8,042 bases of DNA from assembly GCA_050180745.1 (NCBI GenBank), contig JBFXDW010000075.1, positions 1-8,042 on the forward strand, in the 5' to 3' direction. The DNA comes from JBFXDW01 sp050180745 (GTDB lineage: Bacteria > Pseudomonadota > Alphaproteobacteria > UBA9219). Both the position numbers and the translations under genes were made by a program. Positions 6,701-8,042 of the stretch are shown piece after piece. The notes beneath the pieces are model-generated. The model was not told the origin of the DNA, did no database searches, and was given only the letters and a program-made list of their open reading frames with translations. How positions within the stretch are numbered: the stretch's first letter is position 1; each line of letters starts with the position of its first letter.

Positions 6701-7008
6701 CTCATGGGACGGCTAAGGTCTTGGAAAAAGAGGGCATTCCTGTCCGCCCTATCAATAAGGTCTATGAGGGGCAGCCGCATATCGTGGATGCGCTGATTAA
6801 TGGCGAGATTCAGCTTATGATTAATACAACTGCAGCGGGTCCGCAGACCTTGGCTGATAGTTTCAGCCTTCGCCGGACGGCTCTTATCAAGGGAATCCCT
6901 AATTATACAACTATGGCAGGCGCTAAGGCTGCGGTAGAGGCTATTTCTGTTCTCAGAACAGGAACTCTTGAAGTTAAAAGCATTCAGTCCTATCTTAAGG
7001 GGGAATAG
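3754..7008 (+). CDS. carB: Carbamoyl-phosphate synthase large subunit
   Basis: CarB makes carbamoyl phosphate from bicarbonate, two ATP and ammonia supplied by CarA. It has 1084 residues (E. coli 1073) and appears intact. The carboxyphosphate half (about 1-400) has IIGAGPIVIGQACEFDYSG, MGGQTALN, and ATP-grasp residues Arg129 and Arg169 (RPSFTLAGTGGG). An oligomerisation region follows (about 400-555). The carbamoyl-phosphate half repeats the pattern (GGGPNRIGQGIEFDY, QFGGQTPLK, RPSYVLGGRAME with Arg721). The MGS-like allosteric domain begins near 951. Thr983, Thr986, Lys1002, Asn1024 and Thr1026 keep the spacing of the UMP-binding residues of E. coli CarB as I remember them, so feedback inhibition by UMP is likely. 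The ribosome binding site is poor (TGAG about 9 bases upstream), which suggests reinitiation after the upstream stop 10 bases away. Confidence 0.98.
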   Translation: MPKRTDLKSICIIGAGPIVIGQACEFDYSGVQACKALRSEGYRIILINSNPATIMTDPEMADATYIEPITPEMVTKVLEKEKPDALLPTMGGQTALNTAMALAKDGTLDRLGIELIGATREAIEKAEDRQQFRAAMDKIGLLSPRSRIVHSFEDAQKALAEVGLPAIIRPSFTLAGTGGGIAYNVTEYNDIVLGGLAASPVKEVLVEESVLGWKEYEMEVVRDGNDNCIIICSIENVDPMGIHTGDSITVAPALTLTDKEYQVMRNASIAVLREIGVDTGGSNVQFAINPADGRMVVIEMNPRVSRSSALASKATGFPIAKVAARLAVGYTLDELLNDITGVTPAAFEPTIDYVVTKIPRFAFEKFPGTEATLTTAMKSVGEVMAIGRSFQESLQKAMRGLETGLTGLNEIKIDGADVHALHAALAKPTAERLLVITQALREGMPISRIASICKYDPWFLEQIKEIVEAEKGVKETGLPDSKPAWFRLKSMGFSDQRLAELTGETEEMVAHKRCSKGVEPVFKRIDTCGAEFASDTPYLYSSYEPSATFNKPMCEANATDRKKIMILGGGPNRIGQGIEFDYCCVHAVMALREAGFEAIMVNCNPETVSTDYDTSDRLYFEPLTAEDVIEIVRAERANGKLLGIMVQFGGQTPLKIAAALEEAGIPILGTKPDAIDLAEDRERFQVLLKKLGLRQPANGLARSGSEAEAIAEEIGYPVVIRPSYVLGGRAMEIVHNQSALRRYIDNAVNVSGKNPVLIDYYLENAIEVDVDVLADESAVFVAGIMEHIEEAGIHSGDSSCALPPHSLAPQIVEEIKRQSEELAKAIGVVGLMNVQFAVKGEDIYILEVNPRASRTVPFVAKTIGISIAKIAARIMSGEKLVDIIEKESLENRRIDRQAVKTPVFPFARFPGIDTILGPEMKSTGEVMGLDRDFAHAYAKAQIGAGLDLPKQGRCFVSVKDADKAAMIPLVRRLIEMDFEIVSTHGTAKVLEKEGIPVRPINKVYEGQPHIVDALINGEIQLMINTTAAGPQTLADSFSLRRTALIKGIPNYTTMAGAKAAVEAISVLRTGTLEVKSIQSYLKGE

Positions 7009-7034
7009 CGTTTAAGATGAGTTGCCCTTCCGAA

Positions 7035-7068
7035 CTTCCGAAAGATAAGTTTTGGAAGCGTGCTTTTT
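7035..7068 (+). terminator. Probable Rho-independent terminator after carB
   Basis: CTTCCGAAA (7035-7043) pairs with TTTTGGAAG (7050-7058) as a 9-bp stem with one G-U pair and a 6-base loop. Five T (7064-7068) follow after five other bases, and the region remains T-rich. The gap between stem and T run makes it imperfect. It would separate greA from the carAB transcript. CTTCCGAA also occurs directly before it at 7027-7034, as a tandem copy that could form a competing stem. Confidence 0.45.
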
Positions 7069-7124
7069 GTTGTTGAAATCAAGGACGCTTTTATTTTTCT
7101 TATTCCTTTGAAGAGGTGTTTGAC

Positions 7125-7601
7125 ATGACCGATAAAGTTCCTATGACTGCCGCTGGCCACGCCAAGCTGGAAGAAGAGTTCAAGCAGCTCAAATCCGAGG
7201 AACGTCCTGCGATTATCAAAGCAATCGCGGAAGCGCGGGAGCATGGAGATCTTTCGGAAAATGCCGAGTATCATGCGGCGCGCGAAAAGCAAAGCTTTGT
7301 GGAAGGGCGCATTCAAGAGCTGGAAGCTAAACTCAGCCGCGCCGAGGTCATTGATCCTTCTAAATTAAGTGGGGATAAAGTGATGTTTGGCGCTAGCGTC
7401 AAAGTGGTTGATGAAGATACCGAAGAAGAAGTCACCTATCAAATCGTAGGTGAGGACGAAGCCGACATTAAGAATGGCCTCTTATCAATCACGGCTCCGT
7501 TAGCGCGGGCGTTGATTGGAAAGAAAGCTGAAGATAGCGTAGAAGTGCCTACGCCTAAGGGCGTTAAATCCTATGAGATTCTTGAGGTCGCATTCAGGTA
7601 G
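7125..7601 (+). CDS. greA: Transcription elongation factor GreA
   Basis: GreA enters the secondary channel of RNA polymerase and stimulates cleavage of the backtracked 3' RNA end, restarting stalled complexes. The 158 residues equal the usual length. The N-terminal coiled coil (about 1-75) carries the signature AREHGDLSENAEYHAAREKQ, with tip acids Asp42 and Glu45 that coordinate the catalytic Mg. The C-terminal FKBP-like domain (about 80-158) shows VVDEDTEEEVTYQIVGEDEAD and ends SYEILEVAF. ATG 7125 is preferred over the in-frame GTG 7116 because AAGAGG (7111-7116) lies 8 bases before the ATG and overlaps the GTG, and MTDKVPMT is the normal start. No convincing greA promoter was found in 7069-7110, although one is likely if the upstream hairpin terminates. 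greA after carAB is a common proteobacterial order. Confidence 0.97.
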   Translation: MTDKVPMTAAGHAKLEEEFKQLKSEERPAIIKAIAEAREHGDLSENAEYHAAREKQSFVEGRIQELEAKLSRAEVIDPSKLSGDKVMFGASVKVVDEDTEEEVTYQIVGEDEADIKNGLLSITAPLARALIGKKAEDSVEVPTPKGVKSYEILEVAFR

Positions 7602-7614
7602 GAATAACCGAGGA

Positions 7615-8042
7615 TTACAAATTCTGTCTGATCCAGTGGCGCAGGCGGCCCAAAGAGCCGCTAGCGTAATCGGCATAGTTTTGCGAATCGAACATTTCGG
7701 GTTGAAGGGCTGTTACCAAGAGCCCAGCAATTGTTGAGAAGGCAGGTCCCGTAGAGGCCTCGGCAAGACCGGTCAGCGGTCTCAGCGCAGGCATTTCATG
7801 TCCGACATAGGGACGCGTGATGCGGAGAGGGCGGCCAAGCCGCACCTGTTTATCCAAGATACGGCTTGCCATATCGCGGATTCCGGGCAACTGGCTGCCA
7901 CCGCCCGTAAGAACGGCGCGTTTGCCTGCGATATCTGAAAACCCGCTTTTTTCCAGCCGCGTGCTGACCATTTCCAAGATTTCTTCAAGACGTGGTTGGA
8001 TGATTTCCAGCAAAAGAATCTTGGGAATGTGATTAGCGAATT
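7615..8042 (-). CDS. ftsA: Cell division protein FtsA, C-terminal part (runs off the window)
   Basis: FtsA is an actin-like ATPase that tethers FtsZ to the inner membrane and recruits later division proteins. Only the last 141 residues are in the window; the frame is open beyond 8042. Features are IIQPRLEEILEMV, the ATP-site loop RAVLTGGGSQLPGI, the strand QVRLGRPLRI, then GLAEASTGPAFSTIAGLLV, typical of alphaproteobacterial FtsA. The end, GSLGRLRHWIRQNL, fits the amphipathic membrane-targeting helix. About a dozen extra residues (around PYVGHEMPALRP) seem to lie between RPLRI and GLAEA compared with relatives recalled from memory. The stop is followed by greA on the opposite strand, so ftsZ, the usual downstream neighbour, is not here. 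Another actin-like ATPase is possible but the C-terminus favours FtsA. Confidence 0.88.
   Translation of the reverse strand, partial: FANHIPKILLLEIIQPRLEEILEMVSTRLEKSGFSDIAGKRAVLTGGGSQLPGIRDMASRILDKQVRLGRPLRITRPYVGHEMPALRPLTGLAEASTGPAFSTIAGLLVTALQPEMFDSQNYADYASGSLGRLRHWIRQNL

Noticed and set aside
5578..6780. A 400-codon open frame on the minus strand inside carB
   Set aside because: It is entirely antisense to conserved CarB sequence, is rich in Arg, His and Asn as expected for a shadow frame, has no recognisable domain and no ribosome binding site.
7073..7104. Promoter for greA from TTGAAA (7073-7078)
   Set aside because: The best -10 candidate, CTTATT at 7099, is 20 bases away and matches poorly; the spacing does not support a call.

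Overview
The window looks like a piece of an alphaproteobacterial chromosome of moderate G+C. The evidence is the cell-division pair of a short coiled-coil protein plus ZapA lying divergent to a transketolase gene, a carA-carB-greA order, and a C-terminal FtsA fragment of alphaproteobacterial style. No plasmid, phage or tRNA/rRNA gene is visible. Coding density is high, and all recognised genes are housekeeping genes except one insert.

Layout. Positions 1-1219 (minus) are the N-terminal 406 residues of transketolase, open at the window edge. A divergent intergenic region (1220-1355) with a 15-bp perfect dyad separates it from a two-gene plus-strand operon: a 74-residue coiled-coil protein (1356-1580) and ZapA (1593-1931), whose ribosome binding site overlaps the upstream stop codon. 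A 166-bp gap carries a polypyrimidine tract and a good sigma70-like promoter for carA (2098-3273). carA and carB (3754-7008) encode the two subunits of carbamoyl-phosphate synthetase. greA (7125-7601) follows after a probable terminator hairpin. The 3' end of ftsA (7615-8042, minus) converges on greA with only 13 bp between the stop codons.

The unusual element lies between carA and carB. It is a gene for a 23S-rRNA-IVS-type four-helix-bundle (S23-like) protein (3327-3743), flanked by a 30-bp inverted repeat (3290-3319 / 3688-3717) built from tandem GCATTTR heptamers. In RNA the two arms would pair over all 30 positions, with one G-U. The left arm contains the gene's own ribosome binding site and the right arm encodes part of its C-terminus. 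The arrangement resembles an rRNA intervening sequence moved into a protein operon. It suggests a testable model of RNA folding, RNase III-type cleavage and translational self-control within the carAB transcript.

Functionally, CarA releases ammonia from glutamine and CarB uses it to make carbamoyl phosphate for pyrimidines and arginine. GreA rescues backtracked RNA polymerase. ZapA and FtsA both act on the FtsZ ring. Transketolase serves the pentose phosphate pathway.
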